A stretch of 64,000 bases of DNA from JBCCSZ01 sp039821145 (lineage in GTDB: Bacteria; Bacteroidota; Bacteroidia; Chitinophagales; Saprospiraceae). Below, one piece after another: positions 34,870 through 43,906 of the stretch. The stretch's first letter is position 1, and each line of letters starts with the position of its first letter. The stretch is taken from contig JBCBOS010000024.1 of NCBI GenBank assembly GCA_039821145.1, positions 71,777-135,776 of the forward strand, written 5' to 3'. The position numbers and the translations under genes are program-made. The notes under the pieces are model-generated. The model did no database searches. It saw nothing but the letters and a program-made list of their open reading frames with translations, and was not told the DNA's origin.

Positions 34870-36105
34870 TTAGTTAGATGTTGTTTTCAACAAGCGCTTG
34901 GTCAAGTCTCCTTGGCTGCTGCGCAGCGACAGAAAATACATACCGGGGCTCCATTCATCAGTGGAAATGCTTTGCGACTGCCAGCCACTCGGCAACTGAG
35001 ATGGATTTGGATGTGAGAAAATGAGCTTGCCCAACACGTCACGGACCTCCAAGGCCTCCACTGCCACGCCTTCTGGCAATTGATACGTCAACTCCAATTG
35101 ATTGGCAAAAGGATTGGGGCTCGCTTGCAACTGAAGTGCCTCTACTTCTGGAAGCGACTCGTCTCCGCCCATTCTCGTAGATGGCCCTACCTGACAATTG
35201 CAATTGCCAACCTGCACGCTGGCATTCATCAAATTTTTGAGGGTAATGTTGAAACCAGTAGTTGTCCCCAACAATAGGTTGGAGGTGATGTCCATTGTGA
35301 AAAAGCTATGATTCAAATCGTTATCGATGATAGAGATCGTTGGCGAAGCATAATTCACCTTGGCTCCGACGTAACAGTTGAATTCTGGATTGACCAGATA
35401 AACACTGTCGCGATTCCGATTGTGTCCCACCTGGAAATTGGCCTCAAAGGGAGTACCATTGAGAGGGGAGCTGGGCTGAAGGGCCAGATTGATGGTTCCC
35501 CTGACCTTGATTTGGTATTTGGCCTGGTTGCAGCCAGAATTGGTCCAAGCCATGCTTCCAAACAGAGTAGGAGCGCTCACTCCAAAAGGCGACAACCCAA
35601 TGGATGGCAATGCGATGGTCTCGGGACATACACAGGTATTGAACAATTCCTGACTGGTCCGCAGCGGATTCTTGTCGATGATGATGAAAAGAGGCTCCCC
35701 ATTGAAGTTGGGGTCGATGATTGCCTGCTGTAAGCACAGCACATGCAGGCCATCAGACAAGGCGACAAATGGATTGGGAATGTCTGAGGTGAAGCTACTA
35801 ATGGCTCCTGTGTGCAAATTGAGATGCTCAATCTGGGTCTGCGGGCTCGACACTTCAAGCTGTATACCTGTATCTGTAAAGGTGTACTCGACATCAGGCG
35901 CTGGTACGTCCGGATTGGTCTGTCGATCGAGGACAAATGCTTCGAACACAGCCGGCTCGTATTGCCCCTCATAAGTATTCTCCATGAAGCTGTGTAGCTT
36001 TGACAAGTAGGTGGCGTCAAACGTAAATGCCGTTTGGGCATTTGTGTTGCTGGTGGCCAAAAATAGAATAAAAAGGAAACTGAGATGTTTGTAAGTCGCG
36101 ATCAT
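34870..36105 (-). CDS. Secreted protein with T9SS sorting domain, 411 aa
   Basis: I use the ATG at 36105 (MIATYKHLSFLFILFLATS), which gives a clean signal peptide ending NTNAQ; the frame remains open about 280 bp further upstream without good coding character. The mature part (25-330) is beta-rich, with a CVCPE and a CNCQVG motif. The C-terminal 80 residues are a type A sorting domain (ASPNPFANQLELTYQL, LEVRDVLGKLIF, WSPGMYFLSLRS). It should be secreted and attached at the surface. It is divergent from the 483-aa unknown protein at 36359. Confidence 0.82.
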   Translation of the reverse strand: MIATYKHLSFLFILFLATSNTNAQTAFTFDATYLSKLHSFMENTYEGQYEPAVFEAFVLDRQTNPDVPAPDVEYTFTDTGIQLEVSSPQTQIEHLNLHTGAISSFTSDIPNPFVALSDGLHVLCLQQAIIDPNFNGEPLFIIIDKNPLRTSQELFNTCVCPETIALPSIGLSPFGVSAPTLFGSMAWTNSGCNQAKYQIKVRGTINLALQPSSPLNGTPFEANFQVGHNRNRDSVYLVNPEFNCYVGAKVNYASPTISIIDNDLNHSFFTMDITSNLLLGTTTGFNITLKNLMNASVQVGNCNCQVGPSTRMGGDESLPEVEALQLQASPNPFANQLELTYQLPEGVAVEALEVRDVLGKLIFSHPNPSQLPSGWQSQSISTDEWSPGMYFLSLRSSQGDLTKRLLKTTSN

Positions 36106-36358
36106 TCGTTCAATAGTTAATTTGGTGATTAATAACAAGTTTTCAATGCTTGCACCGACACGAGATGCCAGATGCGTTTTCAATCTTATAGACTCAGTCA
36201 CCGATATGTAGACATGCGTTCTGCAGCAGTCCCACTGGGAATGATTTTCCCGCTGCTTGAGGAATAAAAAGAAGTATGTGTGCATATTGCTTCTTTTCCC
36301 AGGCAAAAAACAGTACATTTTTCGTTCATTTTTCCAAACGGTCCCTGCCAGAGCCATT

Positions 36359-37810
36359 ATGCTAGAAAGTAAATTGATCAAAACCCTTCAAACATTGACA
36401 GCAGAAGAGATGCAATCCCTGTCTCATTTTCTGCAGTCTCCCTATTTTTTCGACGGTCGATCCCTCCCCTCTGCCGTGCTGGCCTTGTTCCATCTGTTGC
36501 AACAATGGCATCCCTCCTTTCCCTCCGCCCAAGTCGAAAAGCAGGCTGTTTATCCCCAACTGTTTCCAGGAGAGAGTCCCAGCAAAGGCAAATTGGAAAA
36601 GGTCATGAGCGGACTGCAAAAGGCCGTCGAGCAGTTCATCGTCGTTCACTATGCGCCCATTCACCGGGAGATCGACCAACAAAAAATCATGCTTCGCTTC
36701 TATCGAGAAAAGCAATTGGAGAATGGTTTTCGCAATGGGCTGAAAAAGTTTGACAAAATCCAAAAGAAGGAAACCAAAAAAGGCAGCAACTTTTACCAGT
36801 ACGAGTTTTGGAAGGAAACGGAGATTTCTCAGTATGCCTTTTTGTACAATTACAACACGAGAAAGGAAGACCTCAACTTGACCAATGGCATCCAGAGTCT
36901 GGACATCTACTATTTCGTCCTTCGCCTCGAACTGGTCAACAAACTTTTGGCCCAACACAAGTTTCAACGCCCCTTGTTTGTGGAGACCCAGCAACAGCTC
37001 ATTCGACAACTGCTTCCCCACATTGAAGAGCAACAATTTTTTCAGACTCCTCTGCTGGAATTGAACGCAGCAGTCTTCTCCTTTCTCAGTGAAGAAAAAG
37101 AAGAGCAGTACCAAAAACTTCTCCTCCTGCTCGGTCAATACCAAAAAGAAATCCCCGACGAACAACTCAAACCACTGCTTACGCTCTGCCGAAACTATTG
37201 CATCCGACAGTACAACCGAGGAAAAAAAGGATTTTTGAGAAAGGCATTCGAACTGTACAAAGATCACCTGGCCCAAGGTTATCTGCACTACGAGGATGGC
37301 CTGTTGCCGCGCACTGTCAAGACCATCATGGAATTGGGACTTCGCCTGAAAGAGTTGGACTGGGCAAAGCAATTTTTGCAAGACTACAAATCCTCCATCG
37401 TGGGAACCAACCATCCGGAGGAAGTCTACCGATACAATCTGGCCATCTACCATTTTGCCAGTGGCCGATTTGAAGAAGCCCTCAGCCTGTTGGCCGATAC
37501 GTATGAGGATACTTTTTACAAGATAGATGCCCGGAGGCTGGAAATCAAAATCTATTACGAAACACAGTCTGTCTTGCTGGAGGCCCGCCTCAACGCTTTT
37601 CGCATCCTGATCCTTCGCACCTCCAAAGGGACCTTGCCAGAATTGCACCGCTCGGGAAACGACAATTTCGTCAAACTTCTCTCACAAATTCTCCACTCCG
37701 CCACTCGCGGCAATGCCAAACGCATCGACCGACTCAAGGAGCGATTGCAAGACAAAGCAGTCATCGCAGACAAACATTGGCTCTTGGAAAAACTAGAAGA
37801 AATGAAGTAA
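36359..37810 (+). CDS. Uncharacterised helical protein, paralogue of 24154-25602
   Basis: The 483-aa protein (ATG at 36359, MLESKLIKTLQTL) is a full-length homologue of the protein at 24154-25602: LQSPYFF, LFPGESPSKGKLEKVM, CRNYCIRQYNRGK, MELGLRLKELDW.KQFL, YNLAIYHFASGRFEEALSLL and RIDRLKERL align with the counterpart blocks. It has no signal or TM and is all-helical. Both genes have a TACATTTT -7-like box upstream (36314 here, 24090 there) and both face a T9SS cargo gene. Family unknown; frequent duplication suggests a lineage-specific expansion. Confidence 0.7.
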   Translation: MLESKLIKTLQTLTAEEMQSLSHFLQSPYFFDGRSLPSAVLALFHLLQQWHPSFPSAQVEKQAVYPQLFPGESPSKGKLEKVMSGLQKAVEQFIVVHYAPIHREIDQQKIMLRFYREKQLENGFRNGLKKFDKIQKKETKKGSNFYQYEFWKETEISQYAFLYNYNTRKEDLNLTNGIQSLDIYYFVLRLELVNKLLAQHKFQRPLFVETQQQLIRQLLPHIEEQQFFQTPLLELNAAVFSFLSEEKEEQYQKLLLLLGQYQKEIPDEQLKPLLTLCRNYCIRQYNRGKKGFLRKAFELYKDHLAQGYLHYEDGLLPRTVKTIMELGLRLKELDWAKQFLQDYKSSIVGTNHPEEVYRYNLAIYHFASGRFEEALSLLADTYEDTFYKIDARRLEIKIYYETQSVLLEARLNAFRILILRTSKGTLPELHRSGNDNFVKLLSQILHSATRGNAKRIDRLKERLQDKAVIADKHWLLEKLEEMK

Positions 37811-37876
37811 AAGGTGGGAAATGCAGCCCGCAACTCTCCAGAGGGAAGAGCCAGGGGCTGCAGTGCCAGAGGCAAA

Positions 37877-38215
37877 TTATTGGTACATAGACTCCTTGCC
37901 AAACTTCTTGATCAACAAAGCGTAGAAGATGGCGCGGTATTTATTGCGGTTGGACGATCCCATTTGCTCACAGACTTCCTTGAGAGCAGCATCCAGTTCT
38001 GGACCATCGGCCATTCCCAGCTTGCCAATCAGAAAGTTGTTCTTGACGCGTGCCATTTCCTGGGCATCAGAACAAGATACTCTGGAAGAATCTTCATTGT
38101 AAATGAGTGGACCCAAAGACTTGGTAACAGCGTCCAACAGCTCAGGACTTACGTCCAAGCCGATCTTGCTGGCCTCTGCTTTGTAGAGGTCCTTTTTTTC
38201 ATCTAACTTACTCAT
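37877..38215 (-). CDS. DUF2853 family protein
   Basis: The 112-aa protein is a clear DUF2853 member: MSKLDEKKDLYKAEASKIG, then LLDAVTKSLGPLIYNEDS..VSCSD, KNNFLIGKLGM and a basic FYALLIKKFGKE tail. The family is small, cytosolic and helical, with solved structures but no assigned function. Its start is 181 bp from the divergent N-acetyltransferase ATG. Confidence 0.88.
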   Translation of the reverse strand: MSKLDEKKDLYKAEASKIGLDVSPELLDAVTKSLGPLIYNEDSSRVSCSDAQEMARVKNNFLIGKLGMADGPELDAALKEVCEQMGSSNRNKYRAIFYALLIKKFGKESMYQ

Positions 38216-38396
38216 AGTTTTAATGAATTTTTGATAGGTGTCGTGAAAAATAAAAGGCCATCAAATATAAACAAATTATGACATCAAACACATTGTTGAC
38301 CAAGATTTTGGGGATTTCAACCCCTCCAAAGAACCAATTGTGGTGGTAGGTGTTCTGGCTAAGGTGAGCAATGCAAAACCACCACCACCGACAAAC

Positions 38397-39158
38397 ATGC
38401 ACATCACATCTTACCTACAAAGAATTGACTACGAAGGTGACCTGACGCCCTCCTTGGACACCCTCCGCCGCCTGCAGTGGCAACACCTCCACCACGTCCC
38501 ATTCGAAAATCTCGACATTCACTACCAACGTCCCATTCAATTGGACACCGCTGCTCTCTACAACAAAATTGTCCTCCAGCGAAGGGGTGGATTTTGCTAC
38601 GAACTCAACGGCTTGTTTTACCAATTGCTCTCCCAGCTCGGATTTGAGGTAAAAATGATTTCAGCCCGAATCTACAGCGACTCCAAACAAAAGTATGGTG
38701 CCGAATTCGACCACATGGCGCTCATCCTGCGCTTTGAGGAGGGAGAATACCTGGCTGATGTTGGTTTTGGGAAATTCATCTTCCACCCCATGCCATTTGT
38801 CCTTGACCAAGCCCACCACGATCCAGGAGGCACATTTGTCATTCGCCAACACGATGAACAGTATCTACGGATAGACAAGCTAGAAGGAGAGAATGTCATC
38901 CCCGTGAGTCTGCTGACGCCCGAGGCTCGAAAAATGGAGGATTACCAAGAGATGTGTCTCTTCCAGCAATTTGACCCCGACTCTCACTTTGTGAAGAAAA
39001 AGATGATCAGTCTGCCCATTGAAGGCGGCAGGCTGAGTTTGACCAGTGATTCCCTCAAAATCACCAGGGGGCAAGAAGTAGAGGAAAGGCCCATTGCAAA
39101 TCAAGCCGCTTTCGAGGCAGCCCTTTGGAAGCATTTTTCCATTAAGATGACAGATTGA
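38397..39158 (+). CDS. Arylamine N-acetyltransferase
   Basis: The 253-aa protein (ATG at 38397, MHITSYLQRIDYEG) has the complete NAT catalytic triad: Cys in RRGGFCYELN (about residue 68), His in FDHMALIL (about 106) and Asp in ADVGFGK (about 121). It transfers acetyl groups from acetyl-CoA to arylamines or hydrazines in the cytoplasm. The PFENLDIH block is also typical. It is convergent with kynA, with only 6 bp between the stops. A longer start at 38340 is unlikely. Confidence 0.92.
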   Translation: MHITSYLQRIDYEGDLTPSLDTLRRLQWQHLHHVPFENLDIHYQRPIQLDTAALYNKIVLQRRGGFCYELNGLFYQLLSQLGFEVKMISARIYSDSKQKYGAEFDHMALILRFEEGEYLADVGFGKFIFHPMPFVLDQAHHDPGGTFVIRQHDEQYLRIDKLEGENVIPVSLLTPEARKMEDYQEMCLFQQFDPDSHFVKKKMISLPIEGGRLSLTSDSLKITRGQEVEERPIANQAAFEAALWKHFSIKMTD

Positions 39159-39164
39159 AAAAGA

Positions 39165-40097
39165 TCAGAAACGCACCCGCTTTCCCCAATCGTCCAACTC
39201 TTCTTCCGTCCATAGTTGTGGATAGAATATGATGCGTTGGTTCTTGGGTGGTAGGTACTTTTGCCAATTGGTGCCGCCCGTGGCTTCGATGTGGTCGGGC
39301 TTCTTGTCCAGATGGCGAACGGCAGATCGGTAGTGGGACAAAGGCCAGCGCACATTGGCGTTGAAATCGTGTTGTTTCAACAAGTCAATCAACTCTTGAT
39401 CCGCTGGCGATCCCAAGCGCAAATAGCATCGCCAAAGATTGCTCTCCTTGACATCATCTGTCAAACGGACAAACTGCGCAGAGTACTTTCGCTCAAACTG
39501 CCGCAAAGTCAGGGTCTTCTTTCCAGTGGCCAACTCCGTAGCGCCAGATCGCCAGTACAAAGAAGGATACAGCTCTGAGGTGGGATCAGATGGGCGAACC
39601 GACCCTCGCTTGCTGAAGTGGACCAACTGATACAAATCCGTACTGACAAATTCGATCATCCGGTATTGTGCCGACTGAAAACCACTGGCGGGCAGGAGAG
39701 ACATGCGAAATTGAAGAAACTCGTCCTTGTCCATGCCGTGTACCATGACGTCAAACGACTGAATCAACTGCTCAAAATAGCGATTGACCCGCTTCATTTG
39801 GCGCTTGAACAAGGCCATGTCCAGATCAGGGGCGTTTTGCACCCTGGCAATGGCCTGCAGAATCAGCTTGAAATACAGTTCCGTGATCTGGTGGTAGGTG
39901 ATGAAGATGTACTCATCATCAAAGCAAGTCTTGGGATTCTGTAGGCTCAGAAGGGTATCCAGGTGTATGTAATCCCAATAGGTCAGGTAATCTGCATGGA
40001 GCAGGCCGTCCAGGTAGGACTGCATGTTTTGTCCCATGGCAGCAAACTTCTCTTCCAATCGCTCCAGGCGATCCAGCATATCGTGCGATAGTTCCAT
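39165..40097 (-). CDS. kynA: Tryptophan 2,3-dioxygenase
   Basis: The 310-aa protein is a heme dioxygenase that opens the indole ring of tryptophan to N-formylkynurenine. Seen motifs: YWDYIHLDTLL, FITYHQITELYFKLIL (with the substrate-side His), FRMSLLPASGFQSAQYRMIE, and WPLSHYRSAV followed by EATGGTNWQKYL, where the proximal heme His and the TGGT substrate loop lie. Length is somewhat larger than bacterial enzymes of the Xanthomonas type. It is the third gene of a unit with the wecA-like gene and fluC (33 bp after fluC). A kynurenine-branch decarboxylase homologue is at 3249-4334. Confidence 0.93.
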   Translation of the reverse strand: MELSHDMLDRLERLEEKFAAMGQNMQSYLDGLLHADYLTYWDYIHLDTLLSLQNPKTCFDDEYIFITYHQITELYFKLILQAIARVQNAPDLDMALFKRQMKRVNRYFEQLIQSFDVMVHGMDKDEFLQFRMSLLPASGFQSAQYRMIEFVSTDLYQLVHFSKRGSVRPSDPTSELYPSLYWRSGATELATGKKTLTLRQFERKYSAQFVRLTDDVKESNLWRCYLRLGSPADQELIDLLKQHDFNANVRWPLSHYRSAVRHLDKKPDHIEATGGTNWQKYLPPKNQRIIFYPQLWTEEELDDWGKRVRF

Positions 40098-40130
40098 TTG
40101 GCCAGCTTTTGAATGGCCAAACCGAGTGGC

Positions 40131-40487
40131 TCAGCCCATCATTTTCATGCCCAAATATAGACAAATTACGCCAACTGCCAGACTGCCAAAGACATTGATC
40201 AGAGCAATTGTCCATTGACCAGATTGCAGCAGCTGAAGGGTCTCCATGGAAAAGGTGGAAAAGGTGCTGAAGCCCCCACAAAATCCCGTCATCAACCACA
40301 GGCGATATTCTGCCGACAGGCCATTGCGCAGATGCCAGCCCAGCAAAGCTCCGAGGACCAGGCAGCTGATGGCATTGGCCAGAAAGGTACCCCAAGGGAA
40401 ATGCTGCGCCCCAGCGTTGAACCGACTCAAGCCAAAACGGCAAATGCTGCCCATTCCTCCTCCCAAGAATACCCAGAAGTAGGACAT
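40131..40487 (-). CDS. crcB: Fluoride ion channel FluC/CrcB
   Basis: The 118-aa protein has four membrane segments and the FluC signatures GGGMGSICRFGLSR, GTFLANAISCLVLG and TGFCGGFSTFSTF, the last with the Na+-binding turn and Phe box. It forms a dual-topology dimer that exports fluoride. The ATG at 40487 overlaps the stop of the upstream wecA-like gene by one base (TGATG), so it is translationally coupled. No fluoride riboswitch is visible, as the gene has no leader of its own. Confidence 0.93.
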   Translation of the reverse strand: MSYFWVFLGGGMGSICRFGLSRFNAGAQHFPWGTFLANAISCLVLGALLGWHLRNGLSAEYRLWLMTGFCGGFSTFSTFSMETLQLLQSGQWTIALINVFGSLAVGVICLYLGMKMMG

Positions 40488-41548
40488 CAAGAGGCGGTAT
40501 TTCGAAGTTTCTTGTAGTGAACGGTGTAGTACAACAGACTGCTCAAGCCCACGGCCAACATGATGACCAATGACAGCAGACTAGCGCCGCCAATGTGCTG
40601 CAGCGAGAACACCAAGAAGATGAAAAGAATGTTGACCATGACCAGAATGCCCGTCGCTTTCATATGGGTCAGGCCCAGGTCGATGAGTAGGTGGTGGATG
40701 TGAGAACGATCTGGATAAAAGGGTGATTTGCCCCGAATGACCCGAATCGTAAACACGCGAAGGGTATCAAAAAGTGGCAATATGAGAATCCCAAAGGCCA
40801 CGGCTGGTACATTGAGCAAAGCAAATTGATGGCCAGTCGGCAAAAGGGCATTCAACTCGATGAATTGTATGACGAGAATGGAGCAAATGATCCCGATGAG
40901 CAAAGCTCCGGTATCCCCCATAAAGATTTTGGCAGGCGTAAAATTGTACTTCAAAAAAGCAATCACCGCCCCAGCAGTGGAAAAAGCCACCATCGCCAAT
41001 TCAATGTGGTTGGTGAGAAAGAACCAACTTCCAAGGGTGAGGGTGATCAACGTCCCAATGCTGCCAGACAGACCGTTGATCCCGTCAATGAGATTGAATG
41101 CATTGATGATGACCAGGATGGTAAAGATCGTCAGCACAATGCTCAGTGGTTCTGGCAATTCGTAGATGCCAAACAATCCATAGAGGCTGGTCAGCTTCAC
41201 ATTGGAGCGGAAGACCAGAATGCTGGCCGCCAAAATCTCACCCACCAGTTTTTTCCAGGGAGACATGGGAAGGATGTCGTCCTTGGCACCGATCAAAAAA
41301 ATGATGATGAAAGCGCAAAGGATGTATTGTAGGTCGTTGAAATAGTTGAAGGGAGTCCAGAGGATGATGGAGAAGATGACACCTGCAAAAATGGCGATGC
41401 CTCCGAGAGAGGGAGTTGCTTCCTGATGAGACCGCCGTTCGCCTGGCTGATCACAGAGGTTTTTTCGTTTTGCAATGTGAATGATCGACGGTATAGCGAA
41501 GTATGTCAGCAGAAATGCCGTCAGAAAACTCAGGATTATGTCATACAT
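40487..41548 (-). CDS. UDP-GlcNAc:undecaprenyl-phosphate GlcNAc-1-P transferase-like (WecA/TagO)
   Basis: The 353-aa protein is a polytopic membrane enzyme of the MraY/WecA family with about ten TMs. Motifs: an early DQPGERRSH, GAKDD (Asp pair for Mg), VIINAFNLIDGINGL, MGDTG and PDRSHIHH near the end. The HIHH box points to WecA/TagO rather than MraY. It starts lipid-linked glycan (O-antigen or other surface polymer) synthesis at the inner face of the membrane. It is the first gene of the wecA-like/crcB/kynA unit. Confidence 0.9.
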   Translation of the reverse strand: MYDIILSFLTAFLLTYFAIPSIIHIAKRKNLCDQPGERRSHQEATPSLGGIAIFAGVIFSIILWTPFNYFNDLQYILCAFIIIFLIGAKDDILPMSPWKKLVGEILAASILVFRSNVKLTSLYGLFGIYELPEPLSIVLTIFTILVIINAFNLIDGINGLSGSIGTLITLTLGSWFFLTNHIELAMVAFSTAGAVIAFLKYNFTPAKIFMGDTGALLIGIICSILVIQFIELNALLPTGHQFALLNVPAVAFGILILPLFDTLRVFTIRVIRGKSPFYPDRSHIHHLLIDLGLTHMKATGILVMVNILFIFLVFSLQHIGGASLLSLVIMLAVGLSSLLYYTVHYKKLRNTAS

Positions 41549-41707
41549 GACTTGTCCTAATTTTTTGGGTGTCTATAATCCGAATTTGAACATGATGTCC
41601 GGTCATATTCCTTAACAGTCCGTGCAAAGGTAGCTAATCTGTTGTAGAAATGCTTCATTCCGGCATTAAACAGCGGTCAATTGTGGGTTAAGTCCGTCGC
41701 TTGCTTA

Positions 41708-43462
41708 TCAAAACTGCTTATCGTCTACTCCATCCAACCAATTCTTGATCTCCCGGGCACTGGATTCGAGACAACCATCGTCGAACGGAGAGGTGAGATC
41801 TGCCAGATCGACCAGGTCCAAAAAGGAGCGGCTGCCACCAACTTTGCAAAGACGAACATAATCTTCCCAAGCTTGCTCACTGTTTTCCCGACTCTTGCTC
41901 CAAAACTGAAATGCACAAATCTGTGCCAGAGCGTAGTCGATGTAGTAGAATGGTACGCTAAAAATATGGCTTTGTTGCAGCCAGAACCTTCCAGACTCCA
42001 GAAAGGGGTTGCCGTCATAATCCTTGTGGGGCATGTATTCCCGCTCGATCCGTCGCCAAGCTTGATTGCGCTCCTCCGGGCTGGCCTCGGGATGGCTGTA
42101 GGCAAAGTGCTGGAATTCATCCACCGCCGCTCCATAGGGCAAAAACCGAATGGCCCCATCCATATGGGAAAACCGAAACTTCTCTGTCTCTTCTTCAAAG
42201 AACAAATTCATCCATGGCCAGGTAAAAAATTCCATGCTCATGGAGTGAATCTCACAGGCCTCATAGGTCGGCCAGGCGTACTCCTTGAGGGCCACATGCC
42301 TGCTGGAATACACTTGGAAAGCATGCCCTGCTTCGTGGGTCAAGACGTTGATGTCGCCACTGGTCCCGTTGAAATTGGAAAAGATGAAGGGAGAATCGTG
42401 CTTGGGGATGTAGGTGCAGTAGCCCCCGGTGGCCTTGCCCTCCTTGTTGACCAAGTCCATCAGCTGGTTGTCGTACATCAGGTCAAAAAAGTGCTTGGTC
42501 TCGGCCGACAGCTCGGCATACATCTCCCGGGCGTTTTGGACAATCCATTCTGGGCTACCCTTGGGAGTGGGGTTGCCGGAGTTGAATTTGAAGCCAAGGT
42601 CGTAATAGCGCATTTGCTCCAATCCCAGGCGTTGGCGTTGGCGGTCGGCCAAGCCGCTGACCAGCGGGACGATGTGCTCTTTGACCTGATCGCGAAAACG
42701 AGCCACATCCACCGCATTGTAGTCGGACCGCAGCAAACGATCATAGCCCAATTCCACAAAGTTGTTGTAGCCCAGCTTGCGGGCGATCCGGTGGCGCACC
42801 TTGACCATTTGATCGTACAACTGCTCAAAGGTCTCGCTGTGCTTTTCAAAAAACTGCCAATGCGCCTCCTGGGCAGCCTTGCGGATGCGGCGATCCTTGC
42901 CCGACTCCAGGGGCACCAAAGAAGACAAGTTGTAGGTTTTGCCTTCAAACTCGATCTGAGCAGAGGCTTTGAGCTTGACGTACTCACTCACCAGGCGATT
43001 TTCTTCCTGTAGGTCCTCCATGATCTCCTGCGAAAACGTCTTTAGATTCAGCTCCGCAATCACGAAGAGTTGCTTTCCCCAACGATCGACCAGGGCATCC
43101 CGGAAAGGCGAGGCCAACAGCACCTCGTAATAAGAGTGTACCATCGACTCGAAAAGGGGGTTGTTTTTGTCAAAGAATGCTTTCTCTTTTTCGTAAAACT
43201 CATCTGCCGTATCGATGGTGTGCCGAACGTGGCAAATATTAAACATCGACGAAAATTCAACCCTCAGGTCATTTATCTGTTCAATGATAGTGTGTTGGAC
43301 ATCAACATGGCTCGCATTCCGAAAAGCGTTGACGAGGGTTTCGAATTGTTTGTGGTAGTAATCCATCGAAGGCCGACGATATTCGAACTCATCAAACCGC
43401 ATTTTTGGTTTCTGCAATGTATCTGACTTAGAAAGCATATGATTGGCTTTTAGTTGGTTCAA
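41708..43462 (-). CDS. M3 family oligoendopeptidase
   Basis: The 584-aa protein is a soluble zinc oligopeptidase of the PepF type, with HEAGH near residue 375 as the zinc site and the third ligand in EIHSMSMEFF about 30 residues later. The N-terminal half is the helical lid region. No signal peptide, so it digests short peptides in the cytoplasm. An inner ATG at 43438 is an alternative start. The gene stands alone; a truncated relative lies at 53106-53468. Confidence 0.93.
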   Translation of the reverse strand: MNQLKANHMLSKSDTLQKPKMRFDEFEYRRPSMDYYHKQFETLVNAFRNASHVDVQHTIIEQINDLRVEFSSMFNICHVRHTIDTADEFYEKEKAFFDKNNPLFESMVHSYYEVLLASPFRDALVDRWGKQLFVIAELNLKTFSQEIMEDLQEENRLVSEYVKLKASAQIEFEGKTYNLSSLVPLESGKDRRIRKAAQEAHWQFFEKHSETFEQLYDQMVKVRHRIARKLGYNNFVELGYDRLLRSDYNAVDVARFRDQVKEHIVPLVSGLADRQRQRLGLEQMRYYDLGFKFNSGNPTPKGSPEWIVQNAREMYAELSAETKHFFDLMYDNQLMDLVNKEGKATGGYCTYIPKHDSPFIFSNFNGTSGDINVLTHEAGHAFQVYSSRHVALKEYAWPTYEACEIHSMSMEFFTWPWMNLFFEEETEKFRFSHMDGAIRFLPYGAAVDEFQHFAYSHPEASPEERNQAWRRIEREYMPHKDYDGNPFLESGRFWLQQSHIFSVPFYYIDYALAQICAFQFWSKSRENSEQAWEDYVRLCKVGGSRSFLDLVDLADLTSPFDDGCLESSAREIKNWLDGVDDKQF

Positions 43463-43842
43463 CGACGAGTCTGGTAGTGAGTTACAAGTACAACAAAGGT
43501 TTTACCTGGAGCTTTCATAAATCCCTGACTACAAAGGGCATTTCGTCAATGTTCTCATTCCGTGAACCTGGTTTTACGATAGTATTGTCTATTTGCGCCT
43601 GATGGCGCTCTGTTTGTAAGCTTGACGAGGATGTTTCCAGTTCGTTTTCAGTAGCTACGACATGGCGTTCACAGCCTTACACATTCAATAGCGATAATTG
43701 GAGTACCCCAAAACGTCCTCCATAATAAGATAACAGCTTGTGATCCAATTGTAATGGATATTGTCGCGCCTTTTTGGGCCGAAATCGGATTTTTTGTCCA
43801 ATTTTTCCATTTCCGCTGTCAAAATTGCCCTTCGATTCACAC
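43463..43842. other. Intergenic stretch without a gene
   Basis: About 380 bp between the divergent M3 peptidase and the PaaE-like gene. I see no ORF worth calling; only a small GCGCC-tgat-GGCGC hairpin near 43596. Promoters for both flanking genes must lie here or at its right edge. Confidence 0.5.
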
Positions 43843-43872
43843 TTGCACAAGCGCTAGAGCACATTATTATTG
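43843..43872 (+). promoter_or_regulatory. Promoter of the PaaE-like reductase gene
   Basis: TTG (43843-43845), a 19-bp spacer and TATTATTG (43865-43872; one mismatch to TAnnTTTG). The ATG at 43907 is 34 bp downstream. Confidence 0.55.
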
Positions 43873-43906
43873 AACCCTGTAGATCACAATTTTAGTATAC
43901 ATCATC

